Assembly: GCF_013386165.1 (NCBI RefSeq) | Contig: NZ_JACAOS010000015.1 | Location: forward strand, 248,001 to 312,000 | Direction of reading: 5' to 3' | DNA length: 64,000 bases | Origin: Pseudomonas gingeri | Lineage (GTDB): Bacteria; Pseudomonadota; Gammaproteobacteria; Pseudomonadales; Pseudomonadaceae | Part shown: piece after piece, positions 1 to 9,080 of the stretch | Layout: each line of letters opens with the position of its first letter | Position numbering within the stretch: position 1 is the first letter of the stretch | Notes under the pieces: model-generated | What the model was told of the DNA's origin: nothing | Database searches by the model: none | Seen by the model: the letters and a program-made list of their open reading frames with translations, nothing else | Made by a program: the position numbers and the translations under genes

Positions 1-518
1 ACGCGGTCAAGGTCGGCAATCCACTGGACCCACAGACCAGCGTCGGGCCGATGGTCAGTGAAAAACAATGGCAGCGGGTGCAACGCTATATCCGCATCGG
101 TATCGACGACGGTGCCCGACTGCTGGTGGGCGGCGAAGGCCTGCCCGAGGGCATGGACAAGGGCTGGTTCGTGCGCCCGACCGTGTTCAGTGGCGTGACC
201 AACGAAATGACCATCGCCCGTGAGGAAATTTTCGGTCCGGTGCTGTCGATCATCACCTACCGTGATCAGGAAGACGCCATCCGCATCGCCAATGACACAC
301 CTTACGGCCTGCAGGCCTATGTGATGTCCAGCGACGCCGAACGGGCCCGCCAGGTTGCCGACCGCCTCGAGGCCGGACGCGTGCTGATCAACACCCTGGC
401 CCACGAGCCGGCGGCACCCTTCGGCGGTTTCAAGCAGTCGGGCATCGGCCGGGAATACGGGGCCTTCGGGCTGGAGGCGTTCCTCGAGCCGAAATCGATT
501 CTGGGGGGCGTTCAATAA
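1..518 (+). CDS. Aldehyde dehydrogenase, C-terminal part (5' end outside window)
   Basis: NAD(P)-dependent aldehyde dehydrogenase that would oxidise an aldehyde to its acid. Only the last ~172 codons are present, in the frame starting at base 3. Visible are the EEIFGPVL segment of the catalytic domain, NDTPYGL and the C-terminal [12 protein letters not shown] signature. The catalytic Cys and the Rossmann part lie upstream of the window. The substrate cannot be told from this fragment. The reading frame is open from the first base, so the gene is cut by the window and is not a pseudogene. Confidence 0.93.
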   Translation, partial: AVKVGNPLDPQTSVGPMVSEKQWQRVQRYIRIGIDDGARLLVGGEGLPEGMDKGWFVRPTVFSGVTNEMTIAREEIFGPVLSIITYRDQEDAIRIANDTPYGLQAYVMSSDAERARQVADRLEAGRVLINTLAHEPAAPFGGFKQSGIGREYGAFGLEAFLEPKSILGGVQ

Positions 519-579
519 CCGCCGTGTCCTCCCCAGCAGGCCGACGCCTGCCGGGGAGACCGGGTTCGCCCGTGACGGC

Positions 580-1128
580 TTAGCGCGCCAGCCATTGCTC
601 GGCGGATACCACCGAGGCATAACCGAACGCCAGGGACGCCATGAACGCTCCATGCACATGGGCCGCCGGCACCGTCAGGCCATTGAACTCCAGGTCCCGT
701 GAAGCACAGGCATCATGAATCACCGTGACCGGGTAACCCAGGTCAGTCGCCGCGCGGGTGATGGCGTCGACACACAGGTGGCTCATGCTGCCGACCACCA
801 CCAGTTCCTTGACGTCATTGCGTTCCAGCACCGCGCCCAGTTCGGTGTCGCGAAACGAGTTGATGAAATGCTTGAGGATCACCTGCTCATCGGCACGATT
901 GAGCACCTTGGCGTGCAACTGCGCGCCTTCGGACCCCGGGACAAAGAACGGCGCATCGGCGCTCGCGGACTCATGGCGGACATGCACCACCAGGTCGCCG
1001 GCCTCGCGCGCTGCGGCCAGAATCGCGGCAGCCTTGTCGGCCGCTGCATCGGCGCCGCTCAGGGTCCATTTGCCACCTGGGAAATAGTCGTTCTGGATAT
1101 CCACCAGGATCAGTGCTTGTACGGACAT
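580..1128 (-). CDS. Isochorismatase-family cysteine hydrolase
   Basis: 182-residue isochorismatase-like cysteine hydrolase; members cleave isochorismate, nicotinamide or related amides, and the substrate here is unknown. The family triad is visible as Asp10 (LVDIQNDY), Lys86 (ILKHFINSF) and Cys119 (MSHLCVD). The ATG at 1128 was chosen because GAGGAAAA stands just upstream and the protein begins directly with the first beta strand; a longer frame to 1497 has no family similarity. It is divergent from the GlxA-type regulator at 1249, a pairing that suggests that regulator controls it (inference). Confidence 0.9.
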   Translation of the reverse strand: MSVQALILVDIQNDYFPGGKWTLSGADAAADKAAAILAAAREAGDLVVHVRHESASADAPFFVPGSEGAQLHAKVLNRADEQVILKHFINSFRDTELGAVLERNDVKELVVVGSMSHLCVDAITRAATDLGYPVTVIHDACASRDLEFNGLTVPAAHVHGAFMASLAFGYASVVSAEQWLAR

Positions 1129-1248
1129 ATCATTTTCCTCGATTGAGTGGTGCAGCGTTCGGTTGCTTTGCGTTACCGGATCAAGTATCCAGTTCGCAGC
1201 GTGCTCCGGGGATTGGCCGGACCGACACTTTCGAGGGGAAAACTGACA
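1129..1248. promoter_or_regulatory. Divergent promoter region, hydrolase / GlxA regulator
   Basis: 120-base gap between two divergent start codons. It must hold both promoters and probably the operator for the AraC-type regulator. I see ribosome-binding sites at both ends (GAGGAAAA for the hydrolase, GAGGGGAAA for the regulator) but no operator I can name. Confidence 0.5.
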
Positions 1249-2253
1249 ATGGACGCGACCGACCCGACAACCCATGGGTTGAAAGACAGCGCCGTGGCCG
1301 AAATCGGCCTGCTCCTCTATCCCGGCGCGCAGACCGCCGCCATCCACGGCTTGACCGACCTGTTCAGCGTGGCCAATCGCATGGTCGCCGAACACGGCGA
1401 TGCGGCCCGGCTGCTGCGCATCAGCCATTGGGCCACCAGCGCCACGGGCGAGTCGATCGAGCGGGTCTACGACAGCCGACCGGGCACGGCGAGCCACCCG
1501 GCCGCCGTGGTCATTCCGCCCTCCCTGGGCGAGACGCCCTCACCGGCGGCCTTGCTGCTCAGTGCCGACTGGGTCCGCGAACAACATAGCCGCGGAGCGA
1601 TCATCGGCTCCGTGTGCATGGGCGCCTTCGTGCTGGCACAGACCGGCCTGCTCGATCAGCGCCCCGCCACCACCCACTGGAATTCGGCCAAGGCCTTGTC
1701 CGCGCTCTACCCGCAGATACGCCTCGACACCGACAAACCGATCATTGACGACGGCGACCTGATCACCACCGCCGGGTTGATGGCCTGGGCCGAACTGGGC
1801 ATGCGCCTGGTCGAACGGCTGCTGGGGCCGGGCATCGCCACCCGCACGGCGCGCTACCTGCTGATCGAGCACCGGGACAACAGCGAATGCGCTGGAAACT
1901 TTGCGCCGATACTGGGACACGGCGATGCGGCGATCCTCAAGGTCCAGCACTGGTTGCAAAGCAGCGGCGCGCTGGAAGCCAGCGTGAATACCATGGCCGA
2001 CAAGGCCGGCCTGGAAGAACGCACCTTTCTGCGGCGCTTTCGCGCTGCCACCGGCCTGCGCCCGACGGAGTACTGCCAACACCTGCGAGTCGGCAAGGCG
2101 CGGGAAATGCTTGAATTCACCAACGGCACCGTCGACCATATCGCCTGGACCGTGGGTTACCAGGACCCCGGTGCATTCCGTTCGACCTTCAAGAAAATCA
2201 CCGGTTTTTCCCCCAGTGACTACCGAAGTCGCTACGGCGCCAGAGCGACCTGA
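1249..2253 (+). CDS. GlxA-family (DJ-1/PfpI + AraC) transcriptional regulator
   Basis: 334-residue regulator with an N-terminal DJ-1/PfpI class I amidotransferase-like domain (about residues 10-180, with GSVCMGAFVLAQTGLL at the nucleophile-elbow position) and a C-terminal AraC/XylS double helix-turn-helix (about 225-330, ending in GYQDPGAFRSTFKKITGFSPSDYR). Known members (GlxA, GbdR, ArgR, CdhR type) respond to nitrogenous metabolites. The ATG at 1249 follows GAGGGGAAA; the upstream in-frame extension to 1147 overlaps the shared promoter and lacks homology. Probable activator of the divergent hydrolase. Confidence 0.92.
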   Translation: MDATDPTTHGLKDSAVAEIGLLLYPGAQTAAIHGLTDLFSVANRMVAEHGDAARLLRISHWATSATGESIERVYDSRPGTASHPAAVVIPPSLGETPSPAALLLSADWVREQHSRGAIIGSVCMGAFVLAQTGLLDQRPATTHWNSAKALSALYPQIRLDTDKPIIDDGDLITTAGLMAWAELGMRLVERLLGPGIATRTARYLLIEHRDNSECAGNFAPILGHGDAAILKVQHWLQSSGALEASVNTMADKAGLEERTFLRRFRAATGLRPTEYCQHLRVGKAREMLEFTNGTVDHIAWTVGYQDPGAFRSTFKKITGFSPSDYRSRYGARAT

Positions 2254-2317
2254 GCTCAACCACCGGCAGGGCGATGCCTTGCCGGTCATTCCTTATTGAT
2301 ACGGCCCGGAGAAACAC

Positions 2318-3262
2318 ATGAGCAACGTGCTGCTGGTACTCGTGGAAACCGTCAACGACTACTTGCCGATCATCCAGAAGCACGGCTTCGAACTGATCCT
2401 GGCGCCGACCCAAGCCCTGCGTGCGCAGGCCATCGCCACCCACGGCGAGCGCATCAACGTGGTGCTGACCCGCGGTCCGCTGGGGCTGTTCGCCGATGAA
2501 ATGGCCGCCCTGCCGAAACTCGAGATCATCTGCGTGCTCGGTGCCGGTTATGAAAAGGTCGACCTGCACGCCGCGGCACAACGCGGTATTGTCGTGACCA
2601 ACGGCGCCGGCGCCAACGCTTCGCCCGTGGCCGATCACGCCATGGCCCTGTTGTTGTCGCTGGTCCGGGACATTCCCCAGGCCGATGCCTCGGTGCGGCG
2701 CGGCGAATGGCGCAAGCTGACCCGCCCGTCCCTCGGCGGCAAACGCCTGGGCATCCTCGGCATGGGCGCGGTAGGCCTGGCCATTGCCCAGCGCGCGGCC
2801 CTGGGCTTCGACATGACGGTGAGTTACCACAACCGCCGTCCACGTACGGATATCGATTACCAGTATTGCGCCACGACCACCGAACTGGCGCTGGCCTCGG
2901 ACTTCCTGATCATCGCCACGCCGGGCGGTGCCAGCACCGACGGCCTGATCGACCGCCAGGTCTTCGAGGCACTTGGGCCACAAGGTTTCCTGGTCAACAT
3001 TGCCCGCGCCAGCGTGGTGGTGACCCGCGATCTGGTGGACGCGCTCCAGCAAGGTCGCCTCGCCGGCGCGGCACTGGACGTGTTCGACGACGAACCGAAT
3101 GTACCGCAAGTTCTCAAGGACCTCGACAATGTGGTGCTGACCCCTCATGTGGCCGGCCTGTCGCCGGAAGCCTCCGAAGCCACGGTGAGGCTGGTGGAAG
3201 AAAACCTGCTGGCCTATTTTTCCGGCCAACCGGTGCTCACGCCGGTTGCCCTGCCCGGCTGA
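2318..3262 (+). CDS. D-isomer-specific 2-hydroxyacid dehydrogenase
   Basis: 314-residue NAD(P)H-dependent D-2-hydroxyacid dehydrogenase, reducing 2-oxoacids such as glyoxylate or hydroxypyruvate to D-hydroxyacids. The Rossmann motif LGILGMGAVGLAIAQ lies at about residues 147-160. The catalytic Arg is in VNIARASVV, the Glu in DVFDDEPNVP and the His in LTPHVAGLSPEA. The ATG at 2318 has GGAGAAACAC before it. It lies 64 bases after the GlxA-type regulator on the same strand and may be co-transcribed. The exact substrate is not visible. Confidence 0.93.
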   Translation: MSNVLLVLVETVNDYLPIIQKHGFELILAPTQALRAQAIATHGERINVVLTRGPLGLFADEMAALPKLEIICVLGAGYEKVDLHAAAQRGIVVTNGAGANASPVADHAMALLLSLVRDIPQADASVRRGEWRKLTRPSLGGKRLGILGMGAVGLAIAQRAALGFDMTVSYHNRRPRTDIDYQYCATTTELALASDFLIIATPGGASTDGLIDRQVFEALGPQGFLVNIARASVVVTRDLVDALQQGRLAGAALDVFDDEPNVPQVLKDLDNVVLTPHVAGLSPEASEATVRLVEENLLAYFSGQPVLTPVALPG

Positions 3263-3325
3263 TCCGCAACCGGCCCTTCGCTGATGACCAGCCCACTTTC
3301 CCAACCCCTGATGGACACCTATCGC

Positions 3326-3721
3326 ATGGAACGCACCGCCCGCCTGTTGCCCTTTGCCTGCTTGCTGCTAAGCCTCTCGTCCGTGGTCTTTGCCGGCGAA
3401 GCGCCGGTCGATTGCGACGCCCTGAATGACAAGGCCAATGCCGAAGCCGGCAGCTACCGCCCGCCCGTCGAAGGCAAGGTCATCGGCCAGGGCCGGGCCT
3501 ACTTTCACAGCGCCCCGAACAGCACCTGCATCACCAAAAAAGTCTTCGTCGTTCCCGGCGATGGCCTCACGGTGTATGCCAGCACCGAAGATGGCTGGGC
3601 CCAGGTCATGTATATCGCCAAAAGCGGTGACGACTTCACCGGCTGGGTCGAGGAGAACCGCGTCGAACTGGGCCAGCACTACGGCGGTGACCCGGCGCCC
3701 GAGACCACGCCGGAGCAATAA
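3326..3721 (+). CDS. Secreted SH3-like domain protein
   Basis: About 131 residues. An N-terminal signal peptide (MERTARLLPF then a Leu/Val-rich core ending VVFAGEA) precedes a small domain with two conserved cysteines and the pattern YFHSAPNSTC...GDGLTVYASTEDGWAQVMY, typical of bacterial SH3-like folds in envelope proteins. Start is uncertain: in-frame ATGs at 3284, 3311 and 3326 all lack a strong ribosome site; 3326 gives the cleanest signal peptide. Role unknown, probably periplasmic binding. It does not form an obvious operon with the GH15 gene 106 bases downstream. Confidence 0.75.
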   Translation: MERTARLLPFACLLLSLSSVVFAGEAPVDCDALNDKANAEAGSYRPPVEGKVIGQGRAYFHSAPNSTCITKKVFVVPGDGLTVYASTEDGWAQVMYIAKSGDDFTGWVEENRVELGQHYGGDPAPETTPEQ

Positions 3722-3827
3722 GCCCCAGCCCATCTGAACTCCGCCGAGGAATGCCAGTCAGCTCAGTAAGTGCATTCAAAGGCCTGCGCTGACAACGGCA
3801 TGCCTCTCTACCCGGAGTTTCGCGGCC

Positions 3828-5654
3828 ATGCCTGATCTTTCCACCGAACCCCAGAGCGCCATCGAGGCCCACGGCGTCATTGGCGACATGAGTAGCGCCG
3901 CGCTGGTCAACGACCGTGGCAGCGTCGACTTTTTCTGCTGGCCGGCCTTCGACAGCCCCTCGATCTTCTGCGCCTTGCTCGACAGCCCCGACGCCGGGAT
4001 TTTCCAACTGGCCCCGGACCTGCCCGATGCCCGTCGCGAACAGATCTACCTGCCGGACACCAATGTCCTGCAAACCCGCTGGCTGAGCGACAGCGCAGTG
4101 GTGGAAATCACCGACCTGCTGCCGGTCAGCGACGATGAGGACGACCTGCCGATGCTGATCCGCCGGGTCCGGGTGATCAGCGGCCGCGCCACCTTCCAAC
4201 TGCGTTGCGCCGTGCGCCATGACTACGCCCGTGCCGCCACCCGCGCCCGCCTCGACGGCGATGATGTGTGCTTCGACGCGCCGGACCAGCCCAGCCTGCG
4301 CCTGTGTGCCGACCAAGCGCTGCAACTGGACCGGCAGGCTGCCGTCGCCACCTTCAGCCTGGAACAACAACAGAGCGCCGAGTTCCTCCTCGGCGGCGCC
4401 GACGATCCACGGATCAAGGTCGGCGGCAGCGATCTCGCCCTGCAACGCACCCTGACCTTCTGGCGTCACTGGCTCAGCCGCTCCAACTATCGTGGACGCT
4501 GGCGCGAAGCGGTCAACCGTTCGGCCCTGGCCCTCAAGCTGCTGACCTCACGCAAGCACGGCGCAATCCTCGCCGCCGCCACCTTCGGCCTGCCGGAAAG
4601 CCCTGGTGGCGAGCGTAACTGGGACTATCGCTACACCTGGATCCGCGACGCCTCCTTCACCATCTACGCCTTCATGCGCCTGGGCTACGTCGAGGAAGCC
4701 AATGGTTTCATGCGCTGGTTGCGCGGACGGGTCGGCGATTGCAGCGACCAGCCGTTGAAGCTGAACATCCTCTACGCCATCGACGGCACCCAGGAACTGC
4801 CGGAAACCGAACTGACGCACCTGTCCGGCTACGGCAATGCCCGCCCGGTACGCATCGGCAACCAGGCCTACGAGCAGATCCAGCTGGATATCTTCGGCGA
4901 GCTGCTGGACGCGGTGTACCTGACCAACAAATACGGCGAAGCGATTTCCCATGAAGGTTGGCTGCATGTAGGCCAGATCGTCGATCAGGTCTGCGCCACC
5001 TGGAACCAGGCCGACGTCGGGATCTGGGAAATGCGTGGCGAGAAACATCACTTCCTGCATTCGCGGCTGATGTGCTGGGTCGCCCTGGACCGCGCCATCC
5101 GCCTGGCTTCCAAGCGCTCGCTACCGGCGCCGTTCGCCCGCTGGGACCAGACTCGCCAAGCGATACACGCCGATATCTGGAGCAACTTCTGGAACGCGGA
5201 ACGCGGGCATTTCGTCCAGCATAGCGGCGGCACCGGCCTCGACGGTTCGATGCTGCTGATGCCGCTGGTGCGCTTTGTCGGCGCCACCGATCCACGCTGG
5301 CTGGCAACCCTGGAGGCGATCCAGAAAAGCCTAGTGCGCGACGGCATGGTCTATCGCTATCGCAACGACGATCACCCCATCGACGGCTTGCCCGGCGCCG
5401 AAGGCGCCTTCGCCGCCTGCTCGTTCTGGTACGTCGAGTGCCTGGCCCGGGCCGGGCGCGTGGAACAGGCGCACCTGGAGTTCGAACAACTGCTGAGGTA
5501 TGCCAACCCCCTTGGGCTGTACGCCGAAGAGTTCGACTCCCAAGCCCGGCACCTGGGCAATACCCCACAAGCGCTGACCCACCTGGCCCTGATCAGCGCC
5601 GCGTGTTTCCTCGATCGCAAGCTCAGCGGCGATGTCACGCCGTGGCAACCCTGA
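3828..5654 (+). CDS. Glycoside hydrolase family 15 protein
   Basis: 608-residue GH15 enzyme (glucoamylase/trehalase type), cytosolic because no signal peptide is seen. The N-terminal beta-sandwich starts IEAHGVIGDMSSAALV; the (alpha/alpha)6 barrel carries NWDYRYTWIRDASF, the acid region WEMRGEKHHFLHSRLMCW and the C-terminal QALTHLALISAA. Length matches the ~600-residue bacterial GH15 group. Members hydrolyse alpha-glucosidic bonds, and several actinobacterial homologues are trehalases; substrate here is not decided. The ATG at 3828 follows CCGGAG by about ten bases. Confidence 0.93.
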   Translation: MPDLSTEPQSAIEAHGVIGDMSSAALVNDRGSVDFFCWPAFDSPSIFCALLDSPDAGIFQLAPDLPDARREQIYLPDTNVLQTRWLSDSAVVEITDLLPVSDDEDDLPMLIRRVRVISGRATFQLRCAVRHDYARAATRARLDGDDVCFDAPDQPSLRLCADQALQLDRQAAVATFSLEQQQSAEFLLGGADDPRIKVGGSDLALQRTLTFWRHWLSRSNYRGRWREAVNRSALALKLLTSRKHGAILAAATFGLPESPGGERNWDYRYTWIRDASFTIYAFMRLGYVEEANGFMRWLRGRVGDCSDQPLKLNILYAIDGTQELPETELTHLSGYGNARPVRIGNQAYEQIQLDIFGELLDAVYLTNKYGEAISHEGWLHVGQIVDQVCATWNQADVGIWEMRGEKHHFLHSRLMCWVALDRAIRLASKRSLPAPFARWDQTRQAIHADIWSNFWNAERGHFVQHSGGTGLDGSMLLMPLVRFVGATDPRWLATLEAIQKSLVRDGMVYRYRNDDHPIDGLPGAEGAFAACSFWYVECLARAGRVEQAHLEFEQLLRYANPLGLYAEEFDSQARHLGNTPQALTHLALISAACFLDRKLSGDVTPWQP

Positions 5655-5750
5655 GGCCACTAGCGACAGACTCAATCGCCTCGATAGCTTGGGCTGCGCC
5701 CGCCAAACGTCTAAGCTGGCGCTTCCTCAGTTGTTGTCCTGGAACGCCGT

Positions 5751-7076
5751 GTGAAATTCAGCCTGCCGAAAGTTGCCACCGCCCCCTTCTGTCCGTCTGA
5801 AGTGAACGGCTCGATTGCAGTCGATCGCGGGGCGCCGTTCTTCAAGCGCGCCCTGCGCTTCGCCGGCCCCGGCCTGCTGATTTCCATCGGCTATATGGAC
5901 CCCGGCAACTGGGCCACGGCGATCGAGGCCGGCTCGCGTTACGGCTACAACCTGCTGTTCGTGGTGCTGCTGGCGAGCCTCGCTGGCATGGCCGTCCAAT
6001 GCCTTTGCTCACGCCTGGGGATCGCCACGGGCCGCGACCTGGCGCAGTTGTGCCGGGAACGCTACAGCCCGCGTTCGGCCAAATTCCAGTGGGCACTGGC
6101 GGAGATCTCGATCATCGCCACGGACCTGGCCGAAGTGCTCGGCTGCGCCCTGGCCTTTCATCTGCTGCTGGGTTGCTCGCTGACCTTCGGCATTGCCTTG
6201 ACGGCCTTCGATACCCTGCTGATCCTGGCGTTGCAGAACCGTGGTTTCCGGCGCCTGGAAGCCATCATGCTGGTGCTGGTGGCGACCATCGGCGTGTGTT
6301 TCTTCATTGAGCTGGTGCTGATCAAACCCTATTGGCCGGACGTGTTCCAGGGTTTCAAACCCTCCCTTTCGGCCATCAGCGATGCCGCTCCGTTGTACCT
6401 GGCCATCGGCATTCTCGGGGCCACGGTGATGCCCCATAACCTCTACCTGCACACTTCGGTGGTGCAAACCCGGCTGATCGGCAGCGACCTCGCCAGCCGC
6501 CAGGACGCCGTGCAACTGGCACGCATCGACACCCTGGGCTCGCTGGCCCTGGCCTTGCTGGTCAACGCGGCGATCCTGATCCTTGCCGCGGCGGCCTTCC
6601 ACCAGAACGGGCATACCGCAGTGGTGGAGATCCAGGACGCCTATCACCTGCTCGACCCGCTGGTGGGCGGCGCGTTCGCCAGTACCTTGTTCGGCATCGC
6701 GCTGTTGGCGTCCGGGCAAAGCTCGACCTTTACCGGCACCATCGCCGGCCAGGTGATCATGGAAGGCTACCTGAACCTGAAGATCCCCTGCTGGCAGCGC
6801 CGCCTGATCACCCGTGGCCTGGCACTGATCCCGGCCTTTGCCGGGGTCTGGCTGATGGGCGAAGACGCGGTGGGTAAATTGCTGGTGCTGAGCCAGGTGG
6901 TGCTGAGCCTGCAATTGCCCTTTGCGCTGTATCCGCTGATTCGCATGACCAGCGATGAGCGCCTGATGGGACCCTTCGTCAATCGCTGGTACACCAAGGT
7001 CCTGGCCTGGGGCCTGTTCATGGTGATCAGCGCGGCGAACGCCTGGCTGATCGTGCAAGTCTTCAGCGGCGACTGA
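5751..7076 (+). CDS. mntH: Nramp divalent metal transporter (MntH type)
   Basis: 441-residue inner-membrane proton-coupled Mn2+/Fe2+ importer. The Nramp metal-site motif DPGNWAT is in the first transmembrane helix and ATVMPHNLYLHTS carries the conserved MPH of helix 6; about 11 hydrophobic segments follow each other. The start is GTG at 5751; there is no clear ribosome site, and the first in-frame ATG comes after the metal-binding helix begins. It stands alone, and a nested inverted repeat follows at 7090-7122. No MntR or Fur box was recognised upstream. Confidence 0.93.
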   Translation: MKFSLPKVATAPFCPSEVNGSIAVDRGAPFFKRALRFAGPGLLISIGYMDPGNWATAIEAGSRYGYNLLFVVLLASLAGMAVQCLCSRLGIATGRDLAQLCRERYSPRSAKFQWALAEISIIATDLAEVLGCALAFHLLLGCSLTFGIALTAFDTLLILALQNRGFRRLEAIMLVLVATIGVCFFIELVLIKPYWPDVFQGFKPSLSAISDAAPLYLAIGILGATVMPHNLYLHTSVVQTRLIGSDLASRQDAVQLARIDTLGSLALALLVNAAILILAAAAFHQNGHTAVVEIQDAYHLLDPLVGGAFASTLFGIALLASGQSSTFTGTIAGQVIMEGYLNLKIPCWQRRLITRGLALIPAFAGVWLMGEDAVGKLLVLSQVVLSLQLPFALYPLIRMTSDERLMGPFVNRWYTKVLAWGLFMVISAANAWLIVQVFSGD

Positions 7077-7089
7077 GGCAATGGCGTCA

Positions 7090-7122
7090 ACCCGTGTCGC
7101 TTCCCATCAAGCGGCCACGGGT
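7090..7122 (+). terminator. Stem-loop after mntH
   Basis: ACCCGTG (7090-7096) pairs with CACGGGT (7116-7122), and an inner GCTT/AAGC pair nests within. It begins 14 bases after the mntH stop. No U-tract follows, so it may end transcription with Rho or only protect the 3' end. Confidence 0.45.
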
Positions 7123-7170
7123 CGGATCCCTAGACTCTTGAGCATCATCCGCCGGAGTCAGGAGTCCAGC

Positions 7171-7932
7171 ATGAACATCGCCATCGAACACACCGCTGCC
7201 GCACTGTCATCGCCACAGGCACGGCTGCGTCGGGAACTGGCCTGCGCCTTTCGCTGGGCGGCGCGGCTGGGGCTGCACGAGTCGATTGCCAACCATTTCA
7301 GCGTGGCCACGTCGGCGGATGGCCGGGAGTTTCTGATCAACCCCTACGGTCGGCATTTCTCGCGGATCAAGGCCAGTGACCTGTTGCAGGTCAACGCCGA
7401 CGATCCTTCGAGCCTGGCCGGCCCGAATGCACCGGATATCACCGCCTCGGCCCTGCACAGTGCGCTGCACCGCAATCAGCCCCATGCCCGTTGCATCCTG
7501 CACAGCCATTCGAAATATGCCACCGCACTGGCCTGCCTGGCGGATTCGCGGCTGCCGCCCATCGAACAGAACGCCATGCGTTTCTTCGAACGGGTGGCGA
7601 TCGATGAAGGGTTCGACGGCATGGGCCTGGGCGACGAGGCCGAGCGGGTCGGCCGGCTGCTGGGGGACAAGCCGATCCTGCTGATGGGCAATCACGGCCT
7701 GCTGGTGGCGGCCCCCAGCGTGGCCCAGGCCTTCGATGATCTGTATTACTTCGAGCGGGCGTGCGAGGTGTATATCACCGCGCTCTCGACGGGACGGCCT
7801 TTGCGTATCGCCAGCGACGAGGTGGCGCGCAAGACCGCGCGGCAATGGCGGGACTATCCGGGGTTTGCCGAAAAGCATTTTGCCGCGTTGCTGGGGATTC
7901 TCGAAGAGGAGGAACCGGAGTTCGCGGACTAA
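7171..7932 (+). CDS. Class II aldolase/adducin family protein
   Basis: 253-residue zinc-dependent class II aldolase/adducin domain protein. The metal site is visible as the H-x-H pair in CILHSHSKYATALA and a third histidine in LLMGNHGLLVA. Relatives cleave sugar phosphates such as fuculose- or ribulose-5-phosphate, but many Pseudomonas members have no known substrate. The ATG at 7171 has AGGAGTCC directly upstream; the longer frame from 7081 crosses the mntH 3' stem-loop. A REP doublet starts just after the stop. Confidence 0.9.
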   Translation: MNIAIEHTAAALSSPQARLRRELACAFRWAARLGLHESIANHFSVATSADGREFLINPYGRHFSRIKASDLLQVNADDPSSLAGPNAPDITASALHSALHRNQPHARCILHSHSKYATALACLADSRLPPIEQNAMRFFERVAIDEGFDGMGLGDEAERVGRLLGDKPILLMGNHGLLVAAPSVAQAFDDLYYFERACEVYITALSTGRPLRIASDEVARKTARQWRDYPGFAEKHFAALLGILEEEEPEFAD

Positions 7933-7952
7933 CCGACGGCCACTGAGCCACC

Positions 7953-8045
7953 GTGGAAGCCGGCTTGCCGGCGAATCGCAAGAACGTCGCGGTGTTTCAG
8001 GCACACCGCGTTATCGTTCATCGCCAGCAAGCTGGCTCCTACAGA
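7953..8045. repeat. REP doublet 1 (inverted REP pair)
   Basis: Two Pseudomonas-type REP cores face each other: AGCCGGCTTGCCGGCGAAT near 7958-7976 and ATCGCCAGCAAGCTGGCTCC near 8020-8039 with the usual TACAG end. The first copy is degenerate. Such doublets are moved by RAYT transposases elsewhere in the genome. Here the second element runs into the 3' end of the minus-strand gene 8011-9066. Confidence 0.85.
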
Positions 8046-9066
8046 GTGGCTGGCGCATCACCGGAGCACTGAACACCTGGCTGCGGTCCTCACTCGGCGG
8101 GCAGCCGAAACGTGCCCGGTAGGTGCGGGAGAAATGCTCCAGCGAACCAAATCCCGAGCAGGCCGCGACCTGGGCCACGCTCAAGCGGGTCTGTTGCAAC
8201 AGGTTATGGGCCCGCGCCAGGCGCAAGCTCATGTAGTACTTGAGCGGTGACAAGCCGGTGTGTTGCTTGAACTGACGCTCCAACTGACGCTGGGACAAGC
8301 CGACCTTGGCCGCAATCGCCTCACAGTCCAGCGGTTCCTCCAGCGCCTGCTCCATCCATTGCACCGCGCGGCGCATCTTGGCGCTGGACAGCCGGGTACT
8401 CGCCAGGCCATCGTCGAGCTGGTTATCCAGCGGCTGGCGCACACGGCCCATCAGCAGATGCATGGCAATCTCGCGGGCCAGGTCGCTGTCCACGCTCTGC
8501 CCGAGCCAGCTGATCATCATGTCCAGGGTCGAGGTGGCGCCGGCACAGGTCAGGCGCTGACGCTCCAGGGTATAGAGCTGGGTCCGGGCCTTCACCCGCG
8601 GGTAGCTTTCCTGGAAGCCCTGCCAATTGTCCCAGTGCACCGCCGCTTCATAACCATCCAGCACGCCCGCGGCGGCCAGCAGTTCAGTGCCGGTCTCCAC
8701 CCCCATCAGCACCGCACCGAACAGCGCCTGCTTGCGCAGCCAGCTTTTCAGCGATTGATTGCGGCTGTGCTTGTGCACATCGAAACTGGCGATCACCAGG
8801 CAGGCATCAAAGCCCTGTTCGGCATCGGGGCTACCGGCAACCATCGTGGACAAGCCGTTGCTGGCGAGCACCGGCTGACCGTCAAGGGACAGCAGGGTCC
8901 ATTCGAAGAGCGCACGCTGGGTCAGCCAGTTGGCAATCACCAGCGGCTCGATAACCGCCGCCAGGCCCAGGTGGGAAAACGACGGCAACAGCAATACGGC
9001 AATCCGCAAGGGCGCGGCATCGGCACGACGCCAGTCGGGTGAGTGGGTACTGGTTTGCGGGCTCAT
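8011..9066 (-). CDS. GlxA-family (DJ-1/PfpI + AraC) transcriptional regulator
   Basis: 351-residue regulator. The N-terminal DJ-1/PfpI-like domain (about residues 20-205) has GVETGTELLAAAGVL in place of a Cys nucleophile elbow, so it is a sensing domain and not an enzyme. The C-terminal AraC/XylS domain (about 235-330) ends in CSGFGSLEHFSRTYRARFGCPPSEDR. The ATG at 9066 was chosen over 9117, which lies inside the upstream gene. It follows the GMC oxidoreductase by 14 bases and is probably co-transcribed. The last ~11 residues (CRSQLAGDER end) are encoded by a REP element. Confidence 0.9.
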   Translation of the reverse strand: MSPQTSTHSPDWRRADAAPLRIAVLLLPSFSHLGLAAVIEPLVIANWLTQRALFEWTLLSLDGQPVLASNGLSTMVAGSPDAEQGFDACLVIASFDVHKHSRNQSLKSWLRKQALFGAVLMGVETGTELLAAAGVLDGYEAAVHWDNWQGFQESYPRVKARTQLYTLERQRLTCAGATSTLDMMISWLGQSVDSDLAREIAMHLLMGRVRQPLDNQLDDGLASTRLSSAKMRRAVQWMEQALEEPLDCEAIAAKVGLSQRQLERQFKQHTGLSPLKYYMSLRLARAHNLLQQTRLSVAQVAACSGFGSLEHFSRTYRARFGCPPSEDRSQVFSAPVMRQPLCRSQLAGDER

Positions 9067-9080
9067 CGAAAACAGGCCTC

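Noticed and set aside
2198..3304. 368-residue minus-strand frame opposite the 2-hydroxyacid dehydrogenase
   Set aside because: It is the shadow of a clearly conserved gene, rich in Gly/Arg/His/Gln as expected of antisense translation of high-GC DNA.
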